64,000 nt of DNA, taken from positions 21,522,371 through 21,586,370 of the forward strand of contig NC_135558.1 in assembly GCF_964340395.1 (NCBI RefSeq), given 5' to 3'. This DNA is from Glandiceps talaboti. Its lineage: Eukaryota; Hemichordata; Enteropneusta; Spengelidae. The translations under genes were made by a program, and so were the position numbers. Position 1 is the stretch's first letter. The number at the start of each line of letters is the position of its first letter. The notes beneath the pieces were generated by a model. That model saw only the letters and a list, made by a program, of their open reading frames with translations, had not been told where the DNA came from and did no database searches. Positions 52,228 to 64,000 of the stretch are shown piece by piece.

Positions 52228-53870
52228 GGTCCAAGATTATAGTGAAATCATTGGAATTGATTTGGAAATCAATTTATTGCACACATCAACTCAGATAAAT
52301 AACACTAATTATATTTTAGTTCTGTTTTTAAAACCAATTTCACGAGATTTTCCCGTTTTCTTTAAGACAAGGGTGTATTGGAAAATCTTGAAACGGAGTT
52401 ATTAGTACAATTTGTATAACTGTCACTGGCACTATGAAATACTCTCCACAATGTGAAATATGTGAACACCAACATGTAAGTTTACAAAAGACTTTTTACA
52501 CCCTACACGACTCAGTAGTGTTGAATGTTGTGTACGGAATGTGTTTGTTGTGTGTTATGTATATTCAAAGGTAGAGTTCATCTAATTATACTTACAGTAA
52601 TACCATTATTATACCCTGTGATGTAAAGACTCTAAGGGACAAATATCTGAGATATTATGTACACAATGTGTCCAGAACATACAGGGAACTAAACCGAAAT
52701 AGATTGCTTATTATAATTCATGACGTCAGTGGCTATAATTCATGTTAGAGTGGGTTAGCCTCTCAAACAAGTTCTACAAACCCGAATCGTAAAAGACCCC
52801 TAACTATCTCTAATGTTTGCCTTTATTCGATATCTGAGTTCCTTCAAGTGGGTCAAATTGGATGTTACTTTGTAATTCACCGCTTATTGTAAGTAAGCTA
52901 GGCACTCTTTTAAAAAAGAATTTCCTTATAAATAGAGCATAGTTAAGGGTACACTGTCAATCGCTGAGAAGCTGTTAATTGGAATACGACTCGGTAAATA
53001 TATCATTTTTTTATTTTATAACGAAGTCATTTCAAGTCTTCAACAAGGAGTCATGTTATGTACAATTTATGACTTAGAAAATGATATACGAGCAAATGTG
53101 TACATACTACTGTACAAGGTATTTGTTTTCTTAAAAAACACAACTTGTCTCAGAGAAAAGAAAATTCATTTTCCTTTCAAGGATAGTGACAATAACTGTA
53201 TTTAGCTGATATTGTACTTCAATTAAAGTCAACTTGTATGCAGGTTTTCATGTTACAACGTAGTGGTAGTACTATGCAATCTCAAATATACACATCATTT
53301 TAAACTTATCACTGTAATCACATACTGTGAATATATATTAAATATTACTATAAAGTACTGATACCTCTAGAATACATCGATATTATCGCATGGTAAAATT
53401 TACATTATTATTCACCGAGAAGTATTTCGATGAAAGAAAGGAAAGAAGATAAAGTTCCTTAACCAAGGAATATAGTCTGGGTAGCTTTATTCCGTTAAGA
53501 GTAGTTTGTGATATTACACATTTCCTGATTCGTTCGAGTTAGTCCTTTACATTTTAAACGGGTACATCACTGTTTCTGTTTGCTGAATGTGTGTTTTAAT
53601 CAGAAACCACGTAACGAACTAACTAGGTGTTTATTAGATACTCTAATATATATATGGCGACAGTATACATGCTTTGTAATATTTATTGATAAATTATGGT
53701 CAGTTCGTAAACAGTATACTATTTGCGACTCTGTGAATGTATTGGAAAACTCTTATTTCAGAATTTACCTATTCACATTGGTTTCAAGACAAGCCTATAC
53801 TTGAATGCAACGTAATTGTAGGTTTAGGGCTCATCTTACGAATCCTTGTATTTATATATCGACACACTAT
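52228..53870. other. No gene recognised
   Basis: AT-rich intergenic sequence upstream of the C1q gene. Short frames lack family features. Confidence 0.4.
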
Positions 53871-53879
53871 CTAAAGTAA

Positions 53880-53885
53880 TATAAA
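53880..53885 (+). promoter_or_regulatory. Candidate TATA box of the C1q gene
   Basis: TATAAA lies 53-58 bp upstream of the ATG at 53938, giving a predicted transcription start near 53910 and a short 5' UTR. This is motif-based only; the pyrimidine stretch ending ctttatag at about 53902 could instead be an acceptor for an upstream non-coding exon. Confidence 0.35.
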
Positions 53886-53937
53886 TGTTCATTGCTTTAT
53901 AGATAAAACCGTTCAAATACCAGCAAGAAGAATCACA

Positions 53938-54411
53938 ATGCTTCAATACATCACCATTGCTTGCCTCGTTCTTGTCTGTTTGGGACAGCATGCACAGGCA
54001 GGGTTTGCGGCATTCTCCGTAGCTCGTGAAACCCCATTTGGGCCTCTGTCTGCACCCACATCACTTCCCTTTGAAGTTGAATTCACCAATACCGATGGTT
54101 GTTTTGACTTGGAGACGGGAATTTTCACTGCTCCTGTAAGTGGTTATTACTACTTCAACTTCAACATTTATAAAAACAGTGACAACCCACAAGGTCCAAT
54201 AGCTATCTTGGTTGTTGAGAGTGACATGAAAGTGAGAGCAGATGAATGTTGTGGTGAAGACACGTATGACACCGCTTCTAACAGCTTGATCTATCCTATG
54301 AAAGCCGGGGACAAAGCTTGGCTACATTTCAACGACGGGAGACAGGTTTCCGCCACAATTAGGCGTGAGACAACTTTCCATGGGTTCCTGATTTCCGAAG
54401 CTTGTTTTTAA
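53938..54411 (+). CDS. Secreted globular C1q-domain protein (sghC1q type)
   Basis: An uninterrupted 157-residue frame with ATG in context cacaatgc. Residues 1-21 form a signal peptide (hydrophobic LQYITIACLVLVCLG, cut after QAG or nearby). The rest is one gC1q/TNF-like jelly-roll: FAAFSVARETPFGPL, FEVEFTNTDGCFDLETG, then the hallmark IFTAPVSGYYYFNFNIY, a variable loop with a CC pair (RADECCGED), SLIYPMKAGDKAWLHF, and the closing TFHGFLISEACF. About 135 residues fits a single gC1q domain. There is no collagen stretch, so it belongs to the short secreted C1q-like proteins that are expanded in bivalves, brachiopods and amphioxus. Members act as lectin-like pattern-recognition or extracellular binding proteins; the ligand here is unknown. 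Cysteines at about 54, 103, 104 and 156 could form disulfides. Confidence 0.93.
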   Translation: MLQYITIACLVLVCLGQHAQAGFAAFSVARETPFGPLSAPTSLPFEVEFTNTDGCFDLETGIFTAPVSGYYYFNFNIYKNSDNPQGPIAILVVESDMKVRADECCGEDTYDTASNSLIYPMKAGDKAWLHFNDGRQVSATIRRETTFHGFLISEACF

Positions 54412-54413
54412 TT

Positions 54414-54419
54414 AATAAA
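54414..54419 (+). terminator. Polyadenylation signal of the C1q gene
   Basis: AATAAA starts two bases after the stop codon (TAA 54409-54411). This would give a very short 3' UTR. No alternative was checked beyond the AT-rich flank. Confidence 0.45.
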
Positions 54420-55000
54420 TGGCAAGTGAATTCAGACTCTGGTCATTCCGAAATGTAACCTATCATTTCTTTGGGTGTAGGGTTTTGAAATAGACAGTTT
54501 TCCAATATAACGTGTTTCTGAAGACTGTCCTCCCAAACTATAAGTAAAAACTGCTTTACTACATTACTTCTACGTTACATACAGTAATGTACTTCTAAAA
54601 TGGCCACTTTTAATGCTTAATGCCCATCAGAGACAAACCAAACACATCAAAATTCCACGCTGAGAGATTTGATTGCTCACATATTGTGAAAACAACCGTG
54701 TAGTTATTGCTGCTTGACACAAAATAACGAACTTTTAACAAAGGCAATGGATATTACCTGTAGTAGTTTTGACGATATATGACACTTGACAGGTTATACA
54801 GGTTTTAACCTGTACTGGAATCATCTACAAATGTACAATATTTGTTTGGAAATCGTATCATATTTAAAACAAAGTACACGTGTTATATGGGATTTGGAAA
54901 TAGAGAGACCATTTCAGAATGAGATTTGATTAAAATTAGAAATACTCCCTTACGTATGTAATATTTGTCATCACATGAGTAAGTGATTATTACTTTATAT

Positions 55001-55061
55001 AATGTGTATGTATGTATGTATGTATGTATGTATGTATGTATGTATGTATGTATGTATGTCT

Positions 55062-55145
<84 letters not shown>
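55001..55145. repeat. (TATG)n-(TG)n microsatellite
   Basis: Direct reading shows TATG tetramers at about 55001-55059, then a TG run of about 80 bp to 55145. Confidence 0.95.
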
Positions 55146-55148
<3 letters not shown>

Positions 55149-55639
55149 AAAATTCAAAGGAGGGACTTTGAATTTAGCAAAGAAAATAAGGATGTATCAT
55201 ACTGAACAGTAACAACATAAATAAACAAAATATCAAGATACCTAGCTAGGCTCTTACCGTCACAGTGTTTGCCACACACTGTTTCAAAATGTGTCTCGCC
55301 CTAGATTGGTATGCTTTTTGTGCAAGTCAACATATGCATGTTCAGGTCAATGGAGGCACATATTTACGATCTGCCCAGTAACTAAGGTATTTCATCTGTT
55401 ATGCGTTACACACACACGTTTACCACTAGATGATGCAATGGAATGTTAACGCATGGCGTACAATTATTGAGAAGTCACTTCTAACGAAGCTGTACAGCTT
55501 CAAACTGGACAGAGTGTAATGGTGTTATTTCATGTCATATAAGCCTGAGATGTATTGAGAGTCATGGATTTTATTTTATAATTACATGTATATTTAGAGT
55601 AATTTACTTTTTGCGGTTTGTTGTATACACATACATTTG

Positions 55640-55740
55640 TTGTTGGCAACCCCCATACACTTTGTAAAAATGATGACCCCTTAGTCGAGTCCGAAATTGA
55701 TGTGACCCCTCGGCAGTAAAAGCTGATCGCTCCCTAAGGT
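55640..55740. repeat. Second copy of the 'gggagcgatcag' repeat end
   Basis: The plus strand ends ctgatcgctccctaa at about 55723-55737, the reverse complement of the motif at 24906. The adjacent sequence carries gacccct / aacccc runs comparable with the C-runs at 24.95 kb. Confidence 0.5.
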
Positions 55741-57050
55741 GCTGTGTACGTCATTCGCTAGGACATACCTTGCTGTGAACATTTACCTGCAATACAATTT
55801 CAAAAAAGACTTCTTTTACATGATTATATGGTAAACTGTACAGGATTATCAATTATTCATGGTGTTGGTATGAAATAAATCTAAAAAGTGTTGCTATGAC
55901 ATACATATGCTGCACAGTGTCAGCAGCGTACGAAATTAACGCCGGTCCTTCGGCCCGAGACCAACAGATTTCCGTTCGGACCGAGTTTTTCAGAATTACA
56001 ACAACGTATCGGTCCTTATGACCGATTGGAATTTGGAGTAAATAATAACATTTATTCAAAGATATATCCAATTTCACCTACATGAATCTGATATTGTGTT
56101 ACCTATTTTACTCTCGACATCTCGTTCAAGTCAAGCGACACAGAGCTAGTTCGCTACGTGTTGTTGCCAATGTTGATATCATGTCTACATGACGTAGCAT
56201 ACAGCGTCTAATCAGAACGTCTTAGACATTCAGACTCATTTTACGCATTCAGCGCATGTGTCTTTTTCCGCCATGATATCGTAATCATTGTTGTAAAGTT
56301 TACTGCTCGAAGTGTATGAAACTTTTAACGTGTTTGAGACAGTTCCACATTGCATTTATAAAGTATGTGGCGATATTTAGAAGGCGGCAATGAGCTTCCG
56401 AAGAAGACGAAACATACACTGTTTTTTTAAAGGCTGGTATAGCCAATTTACCGGAGTTCCCCATGTCTGTTGCCACGATCGAAAATGGTGTTTTAACTAT
56501 TAAAGAAGGCAGGTACACTTCGTAAAATATCTTCAGTACGATAGTTTTTTTTGTAAAAACAGTAAAAAAAAATGCGTAGTCTGATTGCTTTCAATTTGAT
56601 GCATATGATAATGTACGTCCTGTCATGTTGTAATCAACGTGTAGACTTAGAAATGTTGCATTTTTGTTGCCATTGTTGTATCTGGAAAATTACTGCATCA
56701 TGATGCCAAACACGGGTACATAGTGGATGACACATTATAGTACAGTTACCATATCACGTTCCCACGTCAAAAAAACTCGCACTGTATGACATGTTTAGCC
56801 ATAGTTCTCTTCATCATGATCATGGTCAGATTTCTTACACAAACAGTCAGAGACGATACTCATCCCCGATCAATACACCACGGTAGGGTATACGGGTAGG
56901 GCTTTATGGGGGGGGGGCTTCATTACATATGTAAAGACCGAAGGAAGATGAAACCGCTCCGTGTCACTGTGTGGATGGAAATTGAAATAAAGCAAATACA
57001 CAGTTTTCAAGAGGGATAGCTACGCGATAAAACTTTCTGCTATGATGTGA
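55741..57050. other. No gene recognised; reiterated ggtcc/ggacc motifs
   Basis: Around 55940-56030 short inverted motifs (cggtccttcggcccga, gttcggaccgag, cggtccttatgaccg) cluster. A related cggtccgtatgacc recurs at about 57645. They look like part of a dispersed repeat; no protein is recognisable. Confidence 0.4.
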
Positions 57051-57332
57051 ATGTGTGGGTCTACGTTCGATAAGAGTTGGAAAGCTACATCAGCTGTTGC
57101 CACAGACGATGAATCTGACTTTGGATTATGTGATTCAGAATTTAGTGAATCGTACAGAGAGGAAGGAGAGGACTGTGATCTCTTAGAGATTGCAGATAAT
57201 GTAGATTTATTGATTCATTCACCCATATTATCTACAATCTATGGGTCTATATTTCTATGGTGGAATGAATACATTCAGTCTCAGACCACTATAGTCTATA
57301 GGAACAGATTATGCGAGAATGAATATGCATAG
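57051..57332 (+). CDS. Hypothetical acidic frame, unknown
   Basis: An ATG-initiated frame of 93 codons whose first half is acidic and polar (ATDDESDFGLCDSEFSES, EEGEDCDLLEIADN), unlike the translated repeats elsewhere. The second half looks non-coding, and a weak donor (aat|gtagat) occurs after the acidic part at about 57200. It resembles acidic N-termini of transposase-derived or regulatory proteins, but nothing specific is recognisable. The phase of that donor does not match the exon at 58801. Confidence 0.25.
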   Translation: MCGSTFDKSWKATSAVATDDESDFGLCDSEFSESYREEGEDCDLLEIADNVDLLIHSPILSTIYGSIFLWWNEYIQSQTTIVYRNRLCENEYA

Positions 57333-57349
57333 TCTCTAGCTGGGTTCAT

Positions 57350-57457
57350 AGTTATAATGAAAATCTCTACTCACAGAGTCAAAAATTACTTGGTTGGGAA
57401 TCCAAAATTTACTTCCAAGTTACTTTTTGACTCTGTGAGTGGAAATTTTATGAAATA
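57350..57457. repeat. Short near-perfect hairpin
   Basis: Arms ACTCACAGAGTCAAAAA ... ACTTGG at 57369-57393 and its complement at 57415-57440 enclose a loop of about 20 nt. Weaker pairing extends outward (ataatgaaaat against aaattttatga). It could be a small MITE or a structured RNA. No expression evidence is available. Confidence 0.75.
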
Positions 57458-58800
57458 ATAGTGGATAGTGAACAATTCGTTGTACTCCCTTTTACTTTTA
57501 TATATAAAGATATGCTGTATCATATTAAAGTTCAAAATCATTTAATCTGTAAATGGGGGGGGGGGAGATACAGGTCGTGAACATGGACTGCATTGAGTAT
57601 GAACCAGCAGTTTTCCTTAAGGACCAGCAGCATTTGCTACATGTCGGTCCGTATGACCAGTAGTCATTTTCCCTTAATGTTGATGTATACCTTCTATGAC
57701 ATCACAATTTGTGTTCTGGCATTCTTAGAACTGTTGATTACATATAATATGGCGTTCCTGTACATAATAAATTATGTCATCAGATCATTTATAAGTTATT
57801 ACCCGGTTTTAGTTCAGTCAATTGCAAGTAGTCATTACTGGGAAGGTGGGGGGGGGGTGTACAATGTAAATACGCATCAGTAAGTAGAATACCGTGAATA
57901 CTTTATAAAATGCTGAAAAAAATACATCCTCAAAAACATAAATTCAGCTTGTGCTCCTTTAATGATTATGGATTCTGGGGTTTCCATGTTACCAATTTTC
58001 AATTTTCTTTCTTACAAATATATATATAGAAATAAATATATATATGTATATGTGTCTGTCTGTCTGTGTATGTCTCTCTATATGTCTGTGTCTATCTGTC
58101 TGTTTTATATAAAAGCATAAACAAAGAAGATAATTCTTTGTCATAATTTGGCAGTACTTTTATATCTTTCAACAAAACTTTGTCCTAATTTTATTTAAAT
58201 TACAGTCCAGTTGTTGAAAATCAAACATTTTAAAGCTGCACTGTCTGTAGTTGGAACGTTTTAAAAAAATGTTTTGTTAGGTACAATAACTTACTTTTAT
58301 TTATACTAACATAATATCTTATGCTGTGTATTAATACTAAAATAATATTGTACACTTTGAACAGTATTGCATCACCTGTGGATCAATGTATTTTTGTCGC
58401 TATATACACAATTATAAATTAAATTGAATTGATTTTATGGTCCACACCCAAAACTCAGTACCCTCAGTGGTAATCATGATTTCAACCTGTTTCTGTACTG
58501 CTTATGGATAATGATGACCACTATAATTGTTGGTGTTTTAACAGTTTTCAGTGAATGTGTTGTGGTTGTCTGTTAAAAAATAAATTATACTCAAGTTACA
58601 CCAAGGTTACTATATTCAAATTAGTCTTGGTACAATCTCTACTGATTGGCTAGAGTAATTTGTGGACCTATCTATCATTCTCTCTCTATTTATTGACCAC
58701 ATTTCAGGTCTGAATGCTGATGACTGACTGACATCAGTCCCTTAAGAGACTACTAGTAACAGGGAAAAATAAAAAAAATAACTGACCGCATTTTCCTCAG

Positions 58801-58906
58801 TAAATTTGAAGTGAATAATGAGTTCCAAACATTTGAGGATTCTGAGACAAACAAATTCTTCCAATGGACTGGTGATAGTCTAAGTACAATACAACCTTCT
58901 AGCAAG
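58801..58906 (+). CDS. Candidate internal exon, unknown protein
   Basis: The acceptor gcattttcctcag|t and strong donor agcaag|gtgagt bracket 106 nt with a single open frame. It encodes about 35 polar residues, including FEVNNEFQTFEDSETNKFF and QWTGDSLSTIQPSSK. It needs a preceding exon ending in phase 2 and leaves phase 0. No domain is recognised and no adjoining exon was identified with confidence. Confidence 0.4.
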
Positions 58907-61240
58907 GTGAGTAAATGATTGTATTATTTATTGACATGTGTAGAATGAACATTTGTATATACCACCATCACTTATTTTTTATGTTTGTTCACAGAGTTAC
59001 AATAAAAACACTATCAACCCAATACCACATACATGTAACTGTGTGCAAGTCTTTTTGGAATAAATGGAAATGGTTAGAGTAAGATGGATATATGTGGGTA
59101 GACTGATGTTACCTGTTATGGGATACCTAAAAATAGACCAAAACTTGCCAAAATGCAAACAGAACCAAGAGTTTTGTCACTGATCATCTTCAGACTCTTG
59201 ACAAGGCCCCTTAGGTCACTCATGTTTTCCTTGGCTGAAAGAAGAAATATTTGGAAAATAAATATCTAATTTTCCCATTTAAAATATTTACATCTTGTTA
59301 TCTGTAATACACAAACTTGAATCAACTTTGTCATTTACAGGAATCAATATAATATATTTATCTAATCTTGAAGAAAAACATAAACCAAAAATGACATTTG
59401 TGCAAGTTTTAAATTTGTAAATTTTAGTTTAAATTAACAAATCATTTAAATAGCATTTTGATTATTTGAAATTATATAGAATATGTTCAAATTATTACTG
59501 TGATCATCCTTTTATTAAATCATATATATGGAACAATTATATGTGCAATATGCTAGTAAATCCATTCTATTTTTAGCTACACTTCATGTATATACATGCA
59601 TGTATGACTGAACACCAAGTTTGGATTCTGCAATTATCAATTACTTGTATAGTAGTTGCATAGTATTATAGAGTGCTCTGGACACCTCCCTGCATGAGCA
59701 TGCACCAAAAATTACCCCAACTGCACATGTACCAACAAAATGTTGTAGAGACATAGACTCAGTTTGATTATTTTCATGTATTAATTGCTATTGAGTATTG
59801 TCTACTCGGACTCCCATAAGGCATTGCTTGCCCATAACAAGGAGCTAACATGAACAGTGAATAAGGAGCAAGTTTCAAATATGTATTTCTAGGTACTTTG
59901 CATAAAATAAGTGATGTAAAATCATGAAGTTACTTCAGATTACAGTGTTTATATACAAAATGCCTTTATTTCCATTAGTAGTAACTTGCCCTTTAGTTTG
60001 TCCCCTTTAATGCATTGGACAATAACCCTCGGATGGAAATCTTACATTGTGAAACCCAATCTCACTATAATGGGGCAGTACATTTGCAAACAGGACATTT
60101 GGTTATGAAGTGTACACATCATATTTATTATTGAATTTTATTGGAACCACACTTTTTTTTACGTTTTGGGGAACTTTAAGACAAAATGTTGACCCATGTT
60201 TAGGAATATTTTTCATGAAAAAGTGAACCATTTGGATGGCACATACCCACACACATTTCTATGGGAGTCCCTTCCCCTCTCAGTCAATGGCAAGCTTCAT
60301 ACTGCATCAAGGTCAAACAGCATAAATTGAAGTGTTGTAAAAACTTCACATTTTGCCTGCTATTTAAACTATTGAAGTTTAATAGTGACCCAATTTGAGT
60401 GTTACATTATCCATATCCATATTATCGATAATGGTCTTTCTGAGACCTTGACCTTTGACCTTGACCTCTGTCTTCAAGGTCAAAGAGACAAAAATTAATC
60501 ATATATTGTAGTGCATAATACACAGCAGAGATGATAGACCAATTTCAACCAAGCCTGCCACAAATATCACAAACAGTAATCCACATATGCAGGGTACTTT
60601 GACATTGGCAATAATGGTTGAATGGCAGCCATATTTATTGTCAAATTTGACATTTTGTGCACTAACTCAGACTGTACTAGTAGCTTAATACATAGAAATC
60701 TACATTAAGTTACTTAATCAGTGTTATTTATAATGAGCTTCAAGACCTTGACATTGGGTTTTTTCGGTGACCTTGCCAATGATGACAAAATATTGATCAT
60801 ATTTGTCATAAAAATTTCAACATTAACTAGTAAGTTGAAATACTGGTGACTATCTGATGAAGACTTATGAAAATTTGTCACTGTATCAATAACTTTCAGA
60901 TGAATATTTGAGGCTACATCATTTTTCATCTGCATTATTGACATTACAAATCAATTGTAGATGAACAACAAAAAGTTAGTAAAGAATTTATAGATGACAC
61001 TTACCATTCATAGCTGTTAGGTGTAGGTGATGTATATTTGATATTCTGCAGACGTACCATGTATAAATATTGCCTTAAAATACACAGCCAGATACGATAG
61101 TACTTTATCTTGGTCATTATGCCAACGATTATTTAGACTGAGAATGTAGTCATACTCGTATGATAATTCTGGCAATATGGTCCCCTGGATTTGAAGAGTT
61201 TCATTTTTAATTTAATTTTATTACATAAATTTTAATTTAA
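58907..61240. other. No gene recognised
   Basis: AT-rich sequence. A minus-strand ATG frame near 59228-59115 follows an acceptor-like ttctttcag, but it has no family signature. Short repeats of the 'accttgacctttgacc' kind occur at about 60445-60480. Confidence 0.35.
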
Positions 61241-61244
61241 TTTT

Positions 61245-61410
61245 AGCACATTTTGACTTCTGATGATAAAACTTCCTCTTGGAAAATTTCTTGTTGATGT
61301 AAATAGTATCGAATTCACTTTATTTCTGTATGTTATTTTGGTATGCTTTACCATGCTTGCTATGGCATGTTGTTATGCAATAAAAATTGATTGATTGAGT
61401 GATTGATATA
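61245..61410 (+). mobile_element. LINE 3' UTR and tail, plus strand
   Basis: The segment gataaaacttcctcttgga ... gttgatgtaaa, then tatgctttaccatgcttgct and a aataaaaattgattgattga tail, matches the minus-strand sequences at 15345-15510 and 31285-31400. No coding part is attached, so it is a strongly 5'-truncated copy. Confidence 0.7.
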
Positions 61411-61914
61411 ATTGATAATTTTTTAACGTTTGTGGTGAAATTGATTAAATGATTGATAGCTCTATGAGCTCAGTGGAATTTGGGCAGCATTCAAAATTGA
61501 TTACTCTAAAATCCATATTATCTAGTCAATGCTAGGGGTATCATTGCAGCCAACGCAACTCATTGTCGCCAATTCGACTCACCATACAAGCGGACACCTG
61601 ATTCATGTTTTTCTTTATTTTCATGGGGAGGGGTAATACACATGCACATAATGCTTGACTGTAAATTATGAAAAGAGTTATAATGGCATGTGCCATTATA
61701 ACTCTAAACCATACAAACATACACAAAGTTAAAAGGGATGAGGACTTGATTGTATTGGTGTAATGTAACTGTTGAATGTGTACGCGCAGCGAATAAAAGC
61801 AGAGACACGGCGGAAATTGAGACGATGGCAAAACTACGGAAGTTTGTGAGGTGTATGTGCGTTTGTTATAAGAGAAAGACCATGAACAACAAATGAAAAA
61901 TATAACCAACAAAA

Positions 61915-62062
61915 GGACTAACCAACGAACCATTGCCAACCAACCAACAAACCATTGCCAACCAACCAACAAACCATTGCCAACCAACCAACCAACCATT
62001 GCCAACCAAGCAACTAACGAACCATTGCCAACCAATGCCAACCAACCGACAAACTAATCAAC
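61915..62062. repeat. About 22-bp minisatellite, 6 copies
   Basis: The unit accattgccaaccaaccaac is repeated about six times with variable numbers of the aacc sub-unit. The minus-strand frame over it (GWLVGNG-type) is an artefact. Confidence 0.9.
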
Positions 62063-63630
62063 CATAGAGACCCATCTAGTCAGAGAAAACCAAAAACCAC
62101 AGTAACAAACCAGACATACTGAAATGGGATAACAGAAAATCAATGGGGTGCTGTATGTATATGTCAATATGTAATATGTGATCACGCGCAGCGACGACAA
62201 CGGACCGAGATGCGAGGTAGATGATGACGCGAATATGATGATCGGTGCCGGAGATGCAGAAAGTAGTGTTTTTAATGTATGTATGTTGGAAGGGGTGGGG
62301 TGGGATGGGGGCAAGTTAAAAGAGCAATCATTCATGCAGGCATACATACTAAAAAAAACTCCTAAACTTACTTGGTGCTGATGTCTGAAACTGTTTTTCT
62401 GTTCTTCTAAACTCCTCCAACCTCCAGTTCTACTAATAAAATAACTTGAAAATACAATTTGATATATAAATTACACTTCAAAAGATAACATAACTGTAAA
62501 ATACACCTCAGTATCGTAGTAATCAAATACATCAATCAGTCTTGGGTCTTCTTATCTTATCATTTGTCCATCTTTGTCGAGCCTGGCTTCCTGAAAATAA
62601 ACTTGCATGCAAATTTTATTAATACAGTTTTGTTAATGTTATGTTTTATTGATAAATAATGAAGAAATACATTCAATATAAATTACATTTACCAAAGTGC
62701 TCCCATATGGCTGACATCAAATTTTCAAGGTTCTAATTTGGAGACAATAAATTTTTATGAAACGGGTGAAAGGAAGAAAGGAAATCTTGACTAAGGTACA
62801 CTTGCACAGGTTTGGGAAACTACTCTAAAGAAAGAACTGCATGTGTAAATTTGCATAAACTGTACAATTAATTGATTTCTTATTGTCTTACTGTTTCTCC
62901 CTGAAAAATTGATCAAGAATAAGTCAAGCGAAAGCATTTTTACACTATCAAATTGATTAATATGACATAGCTTTGATTAAAGTTGTATAAAGTGGGTAGA
63001 ATTTGTATGTGTTATCATATGTGTATTTTGGCCTATTTCAGAGAATCTAAAATTATGTTTTGCAGAGCTATGGGGGTGGGATGCGCAACTCCCATAGGTG
63101 ACCACATGGGGAAGGTCTGCTAGAAAACAGTGTATACTTTTGTGGGCTGGAAAACTTTGGAAAACCTTGCTCAACTGGACCGATAGATTTTGCTTCAATT
63201 GCAGCTTAGAATAATTCTTTAATTTTCAAAAAGTTGTTACAATTCTTAAAAGTGAGATTTCATTTTCAAGAAGACAATTAATTTGGTCAGTGTTTAGCTA
63301 TTTCATCATACAAACTGACTGTGTGTATCTATCATAGATCTGTACAGTATCTATTTTGTGCTATAAAGTTGGTATTAGAAAGTGTCTCCATTTTTGGGTA
63401 TGTAGTATGACAACAGTAAGGGCTTGGTGATCCCAGCAAAGCCTCCTAGTATCATTTCACACAGAGTTGTCCTCTTGATTTTTAATTTACTTTCTAAATA
63501 ACTTCATTTAATGATGTCATATGAACATGAAAAATGAGAGTAATCCATAATACCAATACTATTTCAAATTCAAGTGCAATTAATTATGAAAGGAGAATTA
63601 GAACAGTCATTGGTGCCTAATTATGTGCTT
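62063..63630. other. No confident gene; one exon-like patch
   Basis: At about 62185-62275 a CpG-rich patch in the plus frame ITRSDDNGPRCEVDDDANMM is followed by a gtatgt donor-like site. It could be an exon, but the acceptor side is unclear. The remainder is AT-rich without recognisable features. Confidence 0.25.
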
Positions 63631-63634
63631 AATT

Positions 63635-63775
63635 ATTATATATTAGTATTTATTATATATTAGTATTTATCATATATTAGTATTTATTATATATTAGTAC
63701 TTATTACTTATTAGTGATTATTTAGTATATGTTATTAGTATTATCATTATTATTATTATTATTATTATCATTAAG
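63635..63775. repeat. (tattatatattagtatt)n and (ATT)n repeats
   Basis: Four to five copies of a unit of about 20 bp (tattatatattagtattta) are followed by an ATT trinucleotide run at about 63744-63770. Confidence 0.9.
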
Positions 63776-64000
63776 ATAGAATTTAATAGCAGGGCCGGCA
63801 AAGAAAATTTATGTTAAGTGTGCTTCTTTGAACTAGTATTGGCAAAATAAAACACTTTCCTTAATGTTGTTCACATGACCATGTATCCCGGGATGAGGTG
63901 GGCAATTCTTTGTGAAATGACATAGGGAGGTTATGTTGAAACCCCCAAAACCCAAACTGTTGTCATAATACACACCCTAAAAAGGGTATGACCCTTCGTT

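Noticed and set aside
56300-56518. 72-residue minus-strand frame
   Set aside because: It lacks an ATG at the given start and has no recognisable family or splice context.
62054-62347. 97-residue minus-strand frame
   Set aside because: Its composition is ordinary for non-coding AT-rich sequence, and the opposite strand shows a more plausible exon-like patch.

Overview
This is an AT-rich, intron-bearing, extremely repeat-dense nuclear sequence from an animal. The evidence is spliced genes, a secreted globular C1q-domain protein, CR1/L2-like LINE remnants, several Penelope-like element (PLE) remnants with GIY-YIG domains, and long tandem satellites. Together these suggest a marine invertebrate (lophotrochozoan or invertebrate deuterostome). 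I cannot name the species, and no bacterial or organellar signature is present.

Layout. 1-625 is a 34-bp minisatellite. 1.7-4.7 kb holds degraded PLE pieces in opposite orientations. 6.0-7.5 kb has two LINE remnants on opposite strands, followed by a 145-bp degenerate tandem (7.65-8.36 kb). 9.4-10.1 kb is an ATAC/ATCC microsatellite split by a 222-bp hairpin element. 10.1-12.07 kb is a four-exon minus-strand gene for a secreted EF-hand protein, with introns full of microsatellites. 15.3-16.7 kb is a minus-strand LINE that abuts a 6-kb satellite of exact 169-bp monomers (16.75-22.83 kb). 25.6-28.6 kb and 33.1-37.6 kb are two halves of one huge ACTAT-type pentanucleotide array. Between them lies a 4,451-bp block (28,617-33,067) with terminal inverted repeats, many GATAGCTATC palindromes near each end, a 2-bp AT duplication and, inside, the 3' exons of a BEN-domain gene. 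37.85-38.64 kb is a second PLE lineage. 42.47-45.05 kb is a 25-bp minisatellite split by a 1,666-bp TIR element with a TTA duplication, which itself carries a hairpin between two TA arrays. 45.66-46.0 kb is a LINE reverse-transcriptase fragment, and 51.4-52.2 kb a third PLE fragment. 53.94-54.41 kb is the intact C1q gene. 57-58.9 kb holds two weak plus-strand exon candidates. The rest is unannotated AT-rich sequence with minisatellites.

The host genes with good support are the EF-hand gene, the C1q gene and the BEN-domain gene, which appears frameshifted. They do not form a pathway. The dominant theme is nested insertion: TIR or hairpin elements sitting inside microsatellite or minisatellite arrays occur at least three times, and in two of them the flanking array lets the empty site be inferred. 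The most interesting object is the 28.6-33.1 kb element carrying a spliced BEN-domain gene.
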